Notes: generated by a model not told the origin, from the sequence alone. A stretch of DNA of 64,000 nucleotides from an uncultured Lachnospiraceae bacterium (GCA_947037115.1 CAMQTN010000001.1:61500-125499); one strand, 5' to 3'; shown: positions 17,402 to 26,930, counted from the stretch's first letter. Program-made: numbers and translations.

Positions 17402-19036
17402 CAGCTTTGGGGGAATGTGAGGCATTCTCCCGATCAGGCGTGAGAGCGCCAGACCGTTTTTGGGCCTGCTTATTCTCATACATGCGGTCGTCTGCGATCT
17501 GATAGATTTTTTCTATGTTATATTCTTTCGGACTGCAGGAAGCATACCCGTAAGCGATGGACAGATGAAGATCGGGGATCTCCAGATTTTTTTCACGGAT
17601 ACATTCCTGAAACTCTCCTGTTATGGAAGAGATTTTCTCTGGATCCCCAGTCTCAGCGATGGCAATAAATTCGTCGCCGCCCATCCGGGCCACGATGCCA
17701 TAAGGACTGAAGGCTTTGTCTATGACTTCGGCGGCGCTTTTGATCAGAAGATCCCCTTTGGCATGTCCGTAGGTGTCGTTTGTGACTTTCAGATTGTTTA
17801 AGTCAAAACAGAAAACGGTATAGTCCGGATTTTCCATTTCCATAATGCGGTTCATGTATTCCATACAGTAGCGTCTGTTGTGAATCTTTGTCAGCTCATC
17901 GGTGTACGCGCTCCTGATCAGGGAGTTGCGTTCCGTCTCCTGCATCATTTTTTCGGTCAGATTGATATAGAAGGAAACCAGCAGAATAAAGATAAAGATG
18001 ACCAGTCCAAGGGGAGCGACACCCTTGACCGGGAGCAGTGTCACGCCGCGATAGCGGTCCATATAATAAAAGAGCAGGTCATAGAAAACACAGGCGGAGA
18101 GCAGGAGCATACCCACCAGAAACAGTTTGTGGACAAGCTGATGGCTGATGTGCAGATTCATAAATTCTACGATGACGAAGTAGACCAGATTGCAGACGAT
18201 CAGCGCCTGCATATATTTCAAAGTCGCCGCACAGTGTACCAGATCCACAGTGTGCAGGCCGATCAGTATGGTGGTGGCGGCAATCTGCACGGTGAGAAGC
18301 GCGCGGTAAAAATGATACATAAGAGGACGGTTCAGGGCGCGTACATCCTCCCGCATGTAAATGACAAGCGGGATGGGCGCCAGATAGAGCGCCAGGTATT
18401 CCAGCAGACCGATCGTGTACAGAGGCATGGAAAAGATCAGGAGGGCATTGTAATAGCATAACGTCCACAGCCCAGAAACAGGGGCAGCCTGTTTTCCGTC
18501 AAAATGACCCGGTAGACGTTTTTCCATTCATAGATCCGAATGGGATCAAAACGGGTAAAGGCGCTGTCTTCCCCAACGGTCAGGTGGAGCTTCAGCGTCT
18601 TTTCCGCATAGTTATCCGGGAGCTCGACAGTCAGGTGACCGCTTCCCACGGTCTTATGCTGGTTCAGTCTGTCCCATCCATACTGATAGATCTGATTGGC
18701 GTCCACATAAATCTTGACTGCGGTCTGTCTGACCGGCAGTAAAAGCGCGTTTCCCACGCAGTCCAGGCGGCCCGGGAAAGACCGTATCATGGTGATGGTA
18801 TCTCCTTTGTTTACGCTGTCAAAGCGAAACGTATCCAGAGATACGTTATGATAGGCACGGTCATTGATCGTGATATTCCAACCGTCGTTCAGGGTGACGC
18901 ATTGCGAGATGGAGGAATAGTCGCTGGAAAACATCCGGTCAATCATGGCGGTGGTCAGGCAGATGCTGATAACCGCATAAACAGTAAATAATGTTCTCAG
19001 GATGGTTTTTCGTGTGGGTTTCCTTTTCTCTTTCAT
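17382..19036 (-). pseudogene. Frameshifted 7TM-sensor diguanylate cyclase (DISM-like extracellular domain, 7TM, GGDEF)
   Basis: Two overlapping ORFs (18437-19057 and 17382-18527) encode one protein in two frames. The first gives a membrane helix (TILRTLFTVYAVISICLTTAM) and a beta-rich extracellular domain ending VYRVILTENRLPLFLGCG. The second continues LCYYNALLIFSMPLYTIGLLEY through several membrane helices, then a GGDEF domain with intact MGGDEF but no RxxD I-site. One missing base near 18450-18475 would account for it. I start at ATG 19036 (MKEKRKP), which has GAGGAC upstream. If the frameshift is a sequencing error the gene is a working c-di-GMP synthase; no slippery heptamer suggests programmed shifting. 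Confidence 0.85.
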
Positions 19037-19080
19037 GGTTTTGTCCTCTGGCAGCATGGAAGTTTGTGGAGCGGAAAAGT

Positions 19081-19899
19081 TTATAATTTATGAAAAGTGG
19101 GAGTCCTTTTTTCATAGGTGGCATAATAGCGGAAGCCGGAGTCTTTCAAAATTTCGGCAGCCCGGTCGAAGGCGTGGGCAATCTGTCCCGGCGCATGGGC
19201 GTCGCTTCCGGTGGTGACAATCTCGCCGCCGAGTTCACGGTAGCGTTTCAGGACGCCGGCACATGGGTGCGGCTCACGAAGTCCCTTTGCCAGTCCGGCA
19301 GTGTTGAGTTCTATGCCTTTTCCCATAGCAATCAGCTTCGTCAGAATTTGATCAAAAATTTCGCGGTACATCTCGTAGGAGTACCCCTTATCCCGTTCGG
19401 GACCGTAGCGTACCACATAGTCCAGGTGGCCGTAGACATCGAAATTGCTGTAGGATTTCAGATTTTCCAGAATGGACTCGAAGTATTCCCGGTAGGCGTC
19501 CTGCGTGGATCGTCCTTCGTAGAAGGCTGGATAATAGGGATCCTTTCCGTTACAAAGGTGGGAGGAACCAATCACAAAATCATAATCAAGGGTGTTCACA
19601 AAGGCCGCGTTGAGGCGCGCCAGATGGGGCTGCAGGCCAACTTCCACGCCGAGGTACAGATGGGTCCGGTCCCCATATTTTTCACGGAGCATCAGGAAAT
19701 CATAGAGATAGGCGTCCGAGTTCAGCTCAAAGCATCCCGCCGGATCTGCTTCGGTGACGGGATAGTCAAAATCGTTGTGTTCCGTGAAACACATATCGGT
19801 AAGCCCCAGTTCGATTCCCCTGAGAATCATGTCCTCCATGGATGTGTCGGAATCCCCCGAAAAGTAGGAATGCAAATGAAAATCCGCTGTGCTTGGCAT
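19081..19899 (-). CDS. hisK: PHP-family histidinol-phosphatase
   Basis: Dephosphorylates L-histidinol phosphate in histidine synthesis. The 272-residue PHP protein has metal ligands in DFHLHSYFSGD at the N-terminus, CFTEHNDFD, LGVEVGL, GSSHLC, YGHLDYVVRYG and TTGSDAHAP, the HisK order. I start at ATG 19899 (MPSTADFHLHS), preceded by AAGGAGATTACC; the ORF-track start 7 codons upstream has no ribosome site. The gap to the GGDEF gene downstream is 45 bases, so co-transcription is possible. No other histidine gene is in the window, so another sugar or amino-alcohol phosphate cannot be excluded. Confidence 0.88.
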   Translation of the reverse strand: MPSTADFHLHSYFSGDSDTSMEDMILRGIELGLTDMCFTEHNDFDYPVTEADPAGCFELNSDAYLYDFLMLREKYGDRTHLYLGVEVGLQPHLARLNAAFVNTLDYDFVIGSSHLCNGKDPYYPAFYEGRSTQDAYREYFESILENLKSYSNFDVYGHLDYVVRYGPERDKGYSYEMYREIFDQILTKLIAMGKGIELNTAGLAKGLREPHPCAGVLKRYRELGGEIVTTGSDAHAPGQIAHAFDRAAEILKDSGFRYYATYEKRTPTFHKL

Positions 19900-19940
19900 G
19901 GTAATCTCCTTCGTAGTCAATCAATGATATTACTATCAAC

Positions 19941-19969
19941 AGTATAGTAGATGCGGGGAGAAAATACAA
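19941..19969 (-). promoter_or_regulatory. Promoter of hisK
   Basis: Minus strand TTGTAT, 17-base spacer, TATACT, about 40 bases upstream of the ATG at 19899 and back-to-back with the Hsp70 promoter. Confidence 0.65.
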
Positions 19970-20008
19970 TGTTTTGCAGTAGATGAATTTTCGTATATCA
20001 TATCTTTT

Positions 20009-20037
20009 TTGACTTGTGATTTTGTTCTGTGTATAAT
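20009..20037 (+). promoter_or_regulatory. Promoter of the Hsp70 gene
   Basis: TTGACT (20009-20014), 17-base spacer, TATAAT (20032-20037). The leader of about 100 bases contains a TGCCAG...CTGGCA hairpin. No CIRCE element is present, unlike groESL. Confidence 0.75.
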
Positions 20038-20140
20038 GAATGCAGGATGCCAGGGACGGCTGTTTTTAAGAACTGGCACAGTGGAAAGAAAATGGTGTCT
20101 GGTGTCTGCGTCTGGCTGGAAAAGATAACGGGGGATTATT

Positions 20141-21826
20141 ATGGCGATTATCGGAATTGATCTGGGAACGACGAACAGTCTTGCCTGTGTCTGTCAGGGT
20201 GGCAGGGCGGTTCTGATTCCCAATTCGTTGGGGGAGTCACTGACGCCCAGTGTTGTCAGTGTGGATGAAAATGGGGAGATCTGTGTCGGGGCCGTGGCAA
20301 AGGAGAGACTGATCTCACACCCGGCTGACACGGCGGCTTCCTTCAAGCGGTATATGGGAACAAACAAGGTGTTTACGCTGGCGGGAAATTCGTTTACGCC
20401 TCAGGAGCTTTCCTCCTTTGTCCTGCGCCAGCTCAAAGAGGATGCGGAGCGGTTTCTGGGCGAAGAGGTGACGGAGGCGGTGATCAGCGTCCCGGCTTAT
20501 TTTAACGACAACCAGCGGTATGCTACCAGGGAAGCCGGAAGACTGGCGGGAATCCACGTGGAACGTCTTGTCAATGAACCTTCCGCTGCGGCCCTGTTGG
20601 CGAGCCGGATCAGCAGAGAGGAGGAGGGCAGCTATCTGGTGTTCGACTTCGGGGGAGGGACGCTGGATGTGTCGGTGGTAGACTATTTTGACAATGTGAT
20701 AGAGATCGCTGCCGTCAGCGGTGATAACCGGCTGGGCGGCGATGATTTTGACGAGGTGATTGCCAGAAGCTTCTGCGCCCATCATCAGATGGATTATGAC
20801 GGCCTGGACCAGCAGAGAAAGGCGGCCCTTCTGCGCCTGTCCGAGAAATGCAAACGGAAGCTGACCGAGCGGGATGAGGCAGAGCTCGTATGGGAGGCGG
20901 AAGGGAAAAGGATGCCCTTAAATAATCTTCTCCTCGCGGGGCTTTCCCAGAGTTTGTTTGACCGTATTAGTCAAGTGGTAGAGACGTCGCTTCGGGACAG
21001 CGCCCGGTCGATAGAGGAAATCGATGAGATTGTTCTGGTGGGCGGCTCTTCCAAAATGCCGGTGATCTCCCTCTATCTGCAGACGCAGCTGAAAAGGAAA
21101 CCGGGCATGGTGGCTTCCCCGGACGAGGTGGTTGCCATGGGAGTCGGCATATATGCCGGAATCAAGGAGCGGAAACAGGATATCAGGGATCTGGTCTTGA
21201 CGGACATCTGCCCCTTTACGCTGGGGGTCAATGTGGTAAACTATGTGGATGGCGACAATCCGATCATGTCCGCGGTGATCGAGCGAAACAGCGTGCTTCC
21301 CTGCTCCAGGACAGACTGGTATACGAATGCCTGTGACAATCAGACGAAAATAGTTGTGGGCATCTATCAGGGAGAGGCGTTTTACTGTAACGACAATCTG
21401 AAGCTGGGTGTCATCGAGATGGATATTGCGCCGGTCAAAAAAGGGCAGACACGCCTGAAAGTGTGTTTTACATACGATATCAACGGCATTCTGGAGGTGG
21501 AGGTCACGGACTGCACGAATCCCGGGGTGGAGCGGGCGAAGAGGAAAGTGCTGACAAGTGAGAACCTGCGGCTGTCGGAGGAGGAAATAGAACGCCGGCT
21601 GGAGGAACTGCGTACATACAAACTGATGCCCTGTGGCGGTATACGGGCGAAAATGGTGATGGCCAGAGGCGAGCGGCTGTATTCCCAGACGCTTGGCGCA
21701 AGACGTCAGGAGGTTGCCGCCGTACTGGGGCAGATTCAACAGGCAGTTGCAGGCGGAGATGACAGGCGGCTTACCGAGTGCCTGCGGTTGGCGGAGGAGA
21801 TTTTCGACCGTCTGGAAGAATGGTAG
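20141..21826 (+). CDS. Hsp70-family chaperone, HscC-like (short)
   Basis: ATP-dependent chaperone of 561 residues. The nucleotide-binding domain is complete: GIDLGTTNS (4-12), VISVPAYFNDNQR, RLVNEPSAAAL, VFDFGGGTLDVSV and VLVGGSSKMP. The substrate-binding beta domain follows from about 350 (LTDICPFTLGVNV...), and the helical lid is short, so it is about 60-80 residues shorter than DnaK and lacks the EEVD-like tail. This matches the HscC group, not housekeeping DnaK. Two downstream genes encode J-like membrane proteins, probably its specific partners. The promoter has no heat-shock operator. Confidence 0.9.
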   Translation: MAIIGIDLGTTNSLACVCQGGRAVLIPNSLGESLTPSVVSVDENGEICVGAVAKERLISHPADTAASFKRYMGTNKVFTLAGNSFTPQELSSFVLRQLKEDAERFLGEEVTEAVISVPAYFNDNQRYATREAGRLAGIHVERLVNEPSAAALLASRISREEEGSYLVFDFGGGTLDVSVVDYFDNVIEIAAVSGDNRLGGDDFDEVIARSFCAHHQMDYDGLDQQRKAALLRLSEKCKRKLTERDEAELVWEAEGKRMPLNNLLLAGLSQSLFDRISQVVETSLRDSARSIEEIDEIVLVGGSSKMPVISLYLQTQLKRKPGMVASPDEVVAMGVGIYAGIKERKQDIRDLVLTDICPFTLGVNVVNYVDGDNPIMSAVIERNSVLPCSRTDWYTNACDNQTKIVVGIYQGEAFYCNDNLKLGVIEMDIAPVKKGQTRLKVCFTYDINGILEVEVTDCTNPGVERAKRKVLTSENLRLSEEEIERRLEELRTYKLMPCGGIRAKMVMARGERLYSQTLGARRQEVAAVLGQIQQAVAGGDDRRLTECLRLAEEIFDRLEEW

Positions 21827-22353
21827 AAACAAAGAAACGGCAAGGAATGGAAAATGAGAGCAGGCGTCGCGTGGACGCGTTTATCCGATACTGGAATGCA
21901 TATAAGAGTTCCCATACCAGACCGGGGACGCTTGACTGGTGGAAGGGGTATCTTTTTTCGGAGGAATTTCAGGATATCCGCTTTCACCCGCAGGTGGTTC
22001 AACTGCTTGCGGACGAACGGAAATGGAGACATAAGTGGCATGGATTTTTTCAGTACACTTACATGACGGATGAGATAAAGGGTCTCCTGTGGGAGGCATA
22101 TGGTTTTCGGGAAGATGATGGGACTGCGTATCAGGATGATTTGCAGAAACTCTGGATATATCTGCATCCGAGGCGTATCAGGCGGCGTATGAAGGAGAGA
22201 ACAAAGCGTCTGTTCAGGGGAGCGGCGATTATTTTTATCCTGCTTTTCTGTATTTGGGGAGCCTGTATGACCAACGACGGGAGAGTGCTGGCTCCGATTG
22301 TGGTTGCGCTGCTATACTATACGGGAACGCTGTTTGGAGACATGCATAAGTGA
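21820..22353 (+). CDS. Small membrane protein homologous to the middle of the downstream J protein, lacking the J domain
   Basis: About 177 residues. Residues from VDAFIRYWNAYK through LDWWKGYLFSEEFQDIR and LLWEAYGFREDDGTAYQDD align clearly with VAAFLNHWKAFQ, MDWWKEYLSSKEFQDIR and LFWEAYGFRGDEETAYQGD in the next gene, including spacing. A pair of hydrophobic segments (AAIIFILLFCIWGACM and LAPIVVALLYYTGTLFG) ends the protein. There is no HPD/HPE J segment. The start is uncertain: ATG 21820 overlaps the Hsp70 stop codon, and ATG 21847 (MENESRR) is the alternative. It may be a co-chaperone-like helper or a truncated duplicate. Confidence 0.7.
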   Translation: MVETKKRQGMENESRRRVDAFIRYWNAYKSSHTRPGTLDWWKGYLFSEEFQDIRFHPQVVQLLADERKWRHKWHGFFQYTYMTDEIKGLLWEAYGFREDDGTAYQDDLQKLWIYLHPRRIRRRMKERTKRLFRGAAIIFILLFCIWGACMTNDGRVLAPIVVALLYYTGTLFGDMHK

Positions 22354-22441
22354 CGCGTGCGGGTACCTGTATCGGAAGGGGTGCATGGGCAGCCGGAGCC
22401 GACCCGGTGACAGGGAAAGGGAACAGGAACAGGGACATAAC

Positions 22442-24211
22442 ATGAATATCTGGAATATACTCGGCATAGAGCCGACCACCGACAAAAAAGCCATCAGAAA
22501 AGCCTATGCGGCGAAGACAAAGGAGATTCACCCGGAGGATGCGCCGGAGGAGTTCAAGCGGCTGCACGAGGCGTATCAGGCGGCACTCGGGTACGCGGAT
22601 TATGTCAGACAGGTCGGGCAGTCTGGCGGCAGCGTGACGTCGTTTTACAAAACGGAGGAAAGCGCGCCGGAGGATGCAGAGAGAAACACTGCCGATGACA
22701 AAGAGGAGGACGTGCCGGAAAGTACCGGGAACAGGACGCAGGATAGCGAAACGGTGCGCACGGACGAAACCACGGAGGAACCCGGGCGGGAAGATCTGCG
22801 CGCCTACTTTGAGGAGAGCCAGGAGAAACACGGGCAGCAGGTTGCCGCGTTTTTGAACCATTGGAAAGCGTTTCAGGGTCCTTACCAAGATCAGGAGGCA
22901 ATGGACTGGTGGAAAGAATATCTGTCCTCAAAGGAATTTCAGGACATCCGCTATCAGTCACAGGTATTGGAGACACTGGCGGACGAGATCGACAATAAAT
23001 GTTTTTACGGCATTAATGAGGTAAAAATGCTTTTCTGGGAAGCTTACGGCTTCCGGGGAGACGAGGAGACCGCGTATCAGGGAGACCGGCAGCGGCTCTA
23101 TAGAAGCCTGTATCCGGCATATGAAAAACAGCGGCAGAATATACAGTACGAACAGAAATGGGCAAGAAATGATAAAATCCTCCGTATTTTTATTGGCATT
23201 GTGGCGGCGGCCCTCCTGGCAGTCTGTATTATGATTCCCGTGACGATTCACAGACAGCGGGAGAACGGACGGCGGTTTCTGGCCGACTATATGGCGCAGC
23301 GGTATCCAGCGGCGGGATTTTCCAGGCCGGAGCGGATCGATAAGGACAGTTCCGGCAATATTGTCTATAGAATGCGCCCGGCGGCCCACCCGGAACTGTC
23401 TGTCACCGCCACGGTGGAAACTGCGTATGTGGAGGGCGAGAAGGCATATCAGGTGACGGAGGATTACGGCCAGCTTATTTTTGAGCTTTATGCCGCACAG
23501 TACGGACTTGAGGCCGGACGGGTGACCTGTACGGAAGGGCCGGTTCTTAATTATACGGTTACCGAATACAGCGCACTGTTTTACTTCGACGAGGAAGAAC
23601 TGGATGCGTTCTGTGAGACAGCGGAGAAAATGTTTGCCGAGCAGGAGGAGCTGCAAACCATATCGGAAGTGGCTGTCTGTACAGAATACGTGTTATTCCC
23701 CGAAATTCTGTTTCAGGGAGGCGTGGAGTATTTTCCTTTTGCAGATATGCAGATCTATGATTTCAGAGGCAGGAAAGCGTCGGAGATTTCCGCCATGCTC
23801 CGGGACGCATATATGCGCTATATGTTCCAGTATGAATCCTGGAATATTACGACAGCGCAGTATCGGGAGTGGGGAGCGGCATACGAGAAAATCTGTGAAG
23901 AATGGGAGGACGACAACGGGGAGTGGCATGAGGTGTACGACCCGGATACAGGAGAGTATCTTTGCAGACTTTTTATCCCCACATATGAGATTTATGACGG
24001 CTACTACAGCTCTAACGGCAATATGCCCAGTCTGCCCAGAACGACGCGGATGATAACCGCAGGGAACGCGTACTATTTTTTGCAGGACCGGGAGGCAGAT
24101 TTGCATGTCGAGGGGGACGGCAGCGGATTTACGGTGGAATTTTACGGGACTGACATGTTTGTCGGAGAGAATCCGGAAGTGGAGTTTTATGATTTAAGGA
24201 ATTATTACTAG
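22442..24211 (+). CDS. J-domain membrane protein with large C-terminal extracytoplasmic domain
   Basis: About 589 residues from ATG 22442 (MNIWNILGIEPT), which has AGGGACATAAC upstream; the ORF-track start 48 codons earlier is in another gene's end. Residues 1-50 form a J domain, ILGIEPTTDKKAIRKAYAAKTKEIHPED, with HPE in place of the canonical HPD. A charged low-complexity linker follows, then the WWKEYLSSKEFQDIR domain shared with the preceding gene, one membrane helix (IFIGIVAAALLAVCIMIPVTI, about 243-263) and roughly 320 residues outside. It is expected to recruit the Hsp70 encoded upstream to the membrane. Function of the outer domain unknown. Confidence 0.8.
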   Translation: MNIWNILGIEPTTDKKAIRKAYAAKTKEIHPEDAPEEFKRLHEAYQAALGYADYVRQVGQSGGSVTSFYKTEESAPEDAERNTADDKEEDVPESTGNRTQDSETVRTDETTEEPGREDLRAYFEESQEKHGQQVAAFLNHWKAFQGPYQDQEAMDWWKEYLSSKEFQDIRYQSQVLETLADEIDNKCFYGINEVKMLFWEAYGFRGDEETAYQGDRQRLYRSLYPAYEKQRQNIQYEQKWARNDKILRIFIGIVAAALLAVCIMIPVTIHRQRENGRRFLADYMAQRYPAAGFSRPERIDKDSSGNIVYRMRPAAHPELSVTATVETAYVEGEKAYQVTEDYGQLIFELYAAQYGLEAGRVTCTEGPVLNYTVTEYSALFYFDEEELDAFCETAEKMFAEQEELQTISEVAVCTEYVLFPEILFQGGVEYFPFADMQIYDFRGRKASEISAMLRDAYMRYMFQYESWNITTAQYREWGAAYEKICEEWEDDNGEWHEVYDPDTGEYLCRLFIPTYEIYDGYYSSNGNMPSLPRTTRMITAGNAYYFLQDREADLHVEGDGSGFTVEFYGTDMFVGENPEVEFYDLRNYY

Positions 24212-24226
24212 AAAGAAATTTGAATT

Positions 24227-24353
24227 ATTTTACCAATTATTTTTGATTTACGTCTTGAATTTTTGGGATAAATTGGGTAAAATAAAACCGTTGACAAAAT
24301 TTTGTCAATCTTATCCATATCGGGTTGGCAAAATTATTATAGTAAAGTTATAA
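24227..24353 (+). promoter_or_regulatory. gap promoter region with an 18-bp palindrome (Rex-like)
   Basis: A perfect palindrome TTGACAAAATTTTGTCAA lies at 24291-24308. Its layout (TTG-N2-AA-N4-TT-N2-CAA) matches the Rex redox repressor site. A promoter TTGGCA (24325-24330), 17 bases, TTATAA (24348-24353) follows. Upstream, ATTTTACCAATT (24227) and AATTGGGTAAAAT (24271) form a near-perfect inverted repeat that may end the J-protein transcript. Rex assignment is by pattern only. Confidence 0.5.
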
Positions 24354-24380
24354 AAAATCAATATTCAGGAGGAACAAAAA

Positions 24381-25382
24381 ATGGCAGTAAGAGTAGCAAT
24401 CAATGGTTTTGGCCGTATCGGTCGTCTGGCATTCAGACAGATGTTTGGAGCAGAGGGTTATGAAGTTGTAGCGATCAATGATCTGACAAGCCCCAAGATG
24501 CTTGCACATCTGTTAAAGTACGATTCTTCTCAGGGTAAATATGCTCTGGCAGATACCGTAACTGCAGGCGAGGATTCCATCACAGTTGATGGTAAGACAT
24601 TAAAGATCTACAAAGAGCCCGATGCAAACAACTGCCCTTGGGGTGAACTCAAGGTTGACGTTGTTTTGGAGTGCTCCGGCTTCTATACCAGCAAAGAGAA
24701 GGCTCAGGCTCACATCAATGCTGGCGCTAGAAAGGTTGTTATCTCTGCTCCCGCAGGAAACGATCTTCCTACCATCGTATACAACGTAAACCATGAGACA
24801 CTTAAAGCTTCGGATACCATCATTTCCGCAGCTTCCTGTACAACAAACTGTCTGGCTCCCATGGCTAAGGCTCTGAACGATCTGGCTGGCATCAAGTCCG
24901 GTATCATGAGCACGATCCATGCTTACACAGGCGACCAGATGATCCTTGACGGTCCCCAGAGAAAGGGCGATCTGAGAAGATCCCGCGCAGGCGCAGTGAA
25001 TATCGTTCCCAACAGCACAGGCGCAGCAAAGGCTATCGGCCTTGTTATCCCTGAGCTGAACGGCAAGCTGATCGGTTCCGCACAGCGTGTTCCTACTCCT
25101 ACAGGTTCTACCACAATTCTGGTTGCAACTGTTGAGAAGTCCGTTACCAAGGATGAGATCAATGCAGCTATGAAGGCAGCAGCTACCGAGTCCTTCGGTT
25201 ACAACGAGGACGAGATCGTTTCTTCCGATATCGTAGGCAGCACCTATGGTTCCATCTTCGACGCTACCCAGACTATGGTTGGCGAGGACAACCTTGTACA
25301 GGTTGTTTCCTGGTATGACAATGAGAACAGCTACACTTCTCAGATGGTTCGTACCATCAAATACTTCTCTGAGTTAGCATAG
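24381..25382 (+). CDS. gap: Glyceraldehyde-3-phosphate dehydrogenase
   Basis: NAD-dependent glycolytic GAPDH, 333 residues. Rossmann motif [13 protein letters not shown] at the N-terminus, catalytic cysteine in [12 protein letters not shown], then TVHAYT-like [31 protein letters not shown] and the C-terminal [13 protein letters not shown]. Codon use is strongly biased (optimal codons, few rare ones), a sign of very high expression. First gene of a gap-pgk-tpiA block; the 201-base spacer to pgk carries several hairpins, so the genes may be differently expressed or processed. Confidence 0.98.
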   Translation: MAVRVAINGFGRIGRLAFRQMFGAEGYEVVAINDLTSPKMLAHLLKYDSSQGKYALADTVTAGEDSITVDGKTLKIYKEPDANNCPWGELKVDVVLECSGFYTSKEKAQAHINAGARKVVISAPAGNDLPTIVYNVNHETLKASDTIISAASCTTNCLAPMAKALNDLAGIKSGIMSTIHAYTGDQMILDGPQRKGDLRRSRAGAVNIVPNSTGAAKAIGLVIPELNGKLIGSAQRVPTPTGSTTILVATVEKSVTKDEINAAMKAAATESFGYNEDEIVSSDIVGSTYGSIFDATQTMVGEDNLVQVVSWYDNENSYTSQMVRTIKYFSELA

Positions 25383-25403
25383 ATCAAAAAAGATTTATAA
25401 GAC

Positions 25404-25557
25404 GTCAGAGGACGACGTCTGACAAATTCTAAGTTTTGACCGGCAGGTTAAAAAAGCAAACCTGCGCTTGATACTTGGAACTAATAAAGAGAGAAATAAA
25501 GAGGCTCGGCCGCTGGGCCGGGTCTCTCTTCATATACGGCTGCGGCCGCATATGCAA
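25404..25557 (+). terminator. Hairpin-rich spacer between gap and pgk
   Basis: Four stem-loops in about 150 bases: GTCAGA/TCTGAC (25404-25423), GCAGGTT/AACCTGC (25443-25465), CTCGGCC-GCTG-GGCCGGG with flanking GAG/CTC ending in CTCTCTT (25497-25530), and CATATACGGC/GCCGCATATG (25531-25554). The third looks like a weak terminator. Together they could attenuate or process the gap-pgk transcript. Confidence 0.6.
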
Positions 25558-25583
25558 ATAATATAAAACAGGAGGATACAAAA

Positions 25584-26816
25584 ATGGCATTGAATAAGAA
25601 ATCCGTAGATGATATCAATGTGAAAGGCAAGCGCGTCCTTGTGAGATGTGACTTTAACGTACCTTTGAAAGAGGGCAAGATTACGGATGAGACCCGTATC
25701 GTGGCTGCGCTTCCCACCATTCAGAAATTACTTGCGGACGGCGGAAAGGTAATCCTTTGCTCCCACCTTGGTAAGGTAAAGAACGGCCCCAATGAGGGTG
25801 AGTCCCTTGCGCCTGTAGCGGAGAGACTTTCCGAGAAGCTTGGCAAGCCCGTTAATTTCGTATCGGACTATAATGTGACAGGCGAGGCTGCTACGGCAGC
25901 TGTTGCAGCTATGAACGAAGGCGACGTAGTGCTTCTTCAGAATACCCGTTTCCGCGGCAAAGAGGAGACCAAGCCCACAGATGCAGGCGAGAACTTTGCG
26001 AAAGAGCTGGCTGACCTGGCTGACGTTTATGTGTGCGATGCTTTCGGTTCCGCCCACAGAGCGCACGCTTCCGTAGCTGTTGTGACCAAGTATATCACAG
26101 AAAAGGGCGGCGAGAATGCGGTTGGTTATCTGATGCAGAAGGAGATCGACTTCCTCGGCAATGCGGTGGAGAATCCCGTGAGACCTTTTGTGGCTATCCT
26201 TGGCGGTGCGAAGGTTGCCGACAAGCTGAACGTAATCAACAATCTGCTTGAGAAGTGCGACACGCTGATTATCGGCGGTGGTATGGCTTTCACTTTCCTG
26301 AAAGCGAAAGGCTATGAGATCGGTAATTCTCTGGTGGACGACGAGAAGCTTGACTACTGTAAAGAGATGATGGCTAAGGCGGAGAAGCTTGGAAAGCAGC
26401 TGCTGCTCCCCATTGATACCGGTGTTGCTTCCGGTTTCCCGAGCCCCATTGACGCTCCTGTTGAAGTGGAGTATGTTGACTCTGACAAGATTCCTGCCGA
26501 CAAGGAAGGTCTTGATATCGGGCCTAAGACGCAGGAACAGTTTGCAAATGCAGTGAAGACGGCTAAGACAGTTGTATGGAACGGACCTATGGGCGTGTTT
26601 GAGAATCCGACTCTGGCAAAGGGTACGATTGCTGTAGCAAAGGCGCTGGCAGAGACAGATGCAACCACTATCATCGGCGGCGGCGATTCCGCAGCGGCTT
26701 GTAACCAGCTTGGTTTCGCAGATAAGATGTCCCACATTTCCACAGGCGGCGGCGCTTCCCTTGAGTTCCTTGAGGGCAAAGAACTTCCCGGCGTTATGGC
26801 AGCAGACGACAAGTGA
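25584..26816 (+). CDS. pgk: Phosphoglycerate kinase
   Basis: Transfers phosphate from 1,3-bisphosphoglycerate to ADP. The 410-residue protein has N-terminal [12 protein letters not shown] with the substrate-binding Asp-Asn, HLGK, an arginine in [20 protein letters not shown], and the nucleotide-binding C-lobe with [18 protein letters not shown] and the glycine-rich [14 protein letters not shown] near the end. Ribosome site CAGGAGGATACAAAA. Highly expressed codon use, like gap and tpiA around it. Length is normal. Confidence 0.98.
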   Translation: MALNKKSVDDINVKGKRVLVRCDFNVPLKEGKITDETRIVAALPTIQKLLADGGKVILCSHLGKVKNGPNEGESLAPVAERLSEKLGKPVNFVSDYNVTGEAATAAVAAMNEGDVVLLQNTRFRGKEETKPTDAGENFAKELADLADVYVCDAFGSAHRAHASVAVVTKYITEKGGENAVGYLMQKEIDFLGNAVENPVRPFVAILGGAKVADKLNVINNLLEKCDTLIIGGGMAFTFLKAKGYEIGNSLVDDEKLDYCKEMMAKAEKLGKQLLLPIDTGVASGFPSPIDAPVEVEYVDSDKIPADKEGLDIGPKTQEQFANAVKTAKTVVWNGPMGVFENPTLAKGTIAVAKALAETDATTIIGGGDSAAACNQLGFADKMSHISTGGGASLEFLEGKELPGVMAADDK

Positions 26817-26837
26817 TGCGATGAGCAGAGCGAGAAT

Positions 26838-26930
26838 GACCGAAGAAGAAAGAGGCTGTGCTTGCACGAAGCCTCTTTCGGATTCGGTCGTTTGAGGGTG
26901 CAACGCACCCGAGGAATTGCGGAGCAATTG
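26838..26930 (+). repeat. Three-hairpin structure between pgk and tpiA
   Basis: A long composite hairpin: GACCGAA (26838) pairs with TTCGGTC (26883-26889), inside it GAAAGAGGC with GCCTCTTTC, and an inner GTGC-TT-GCAC. It is followed by GGGTGC-AAC-GCACCC (26896-26910) and AATTGC-GGA-GCAATT (26915-26929). None is followed by a T-tract, so it looks more like a processing or stability element than a terminator. Confidence 0.65.

Noticed and set aside
18437-18527. Programmed ribosomal frameshifting in the 7TM-GGDEF gene
   Set aside because: No slippery heptamer in the right frame near the overlap.
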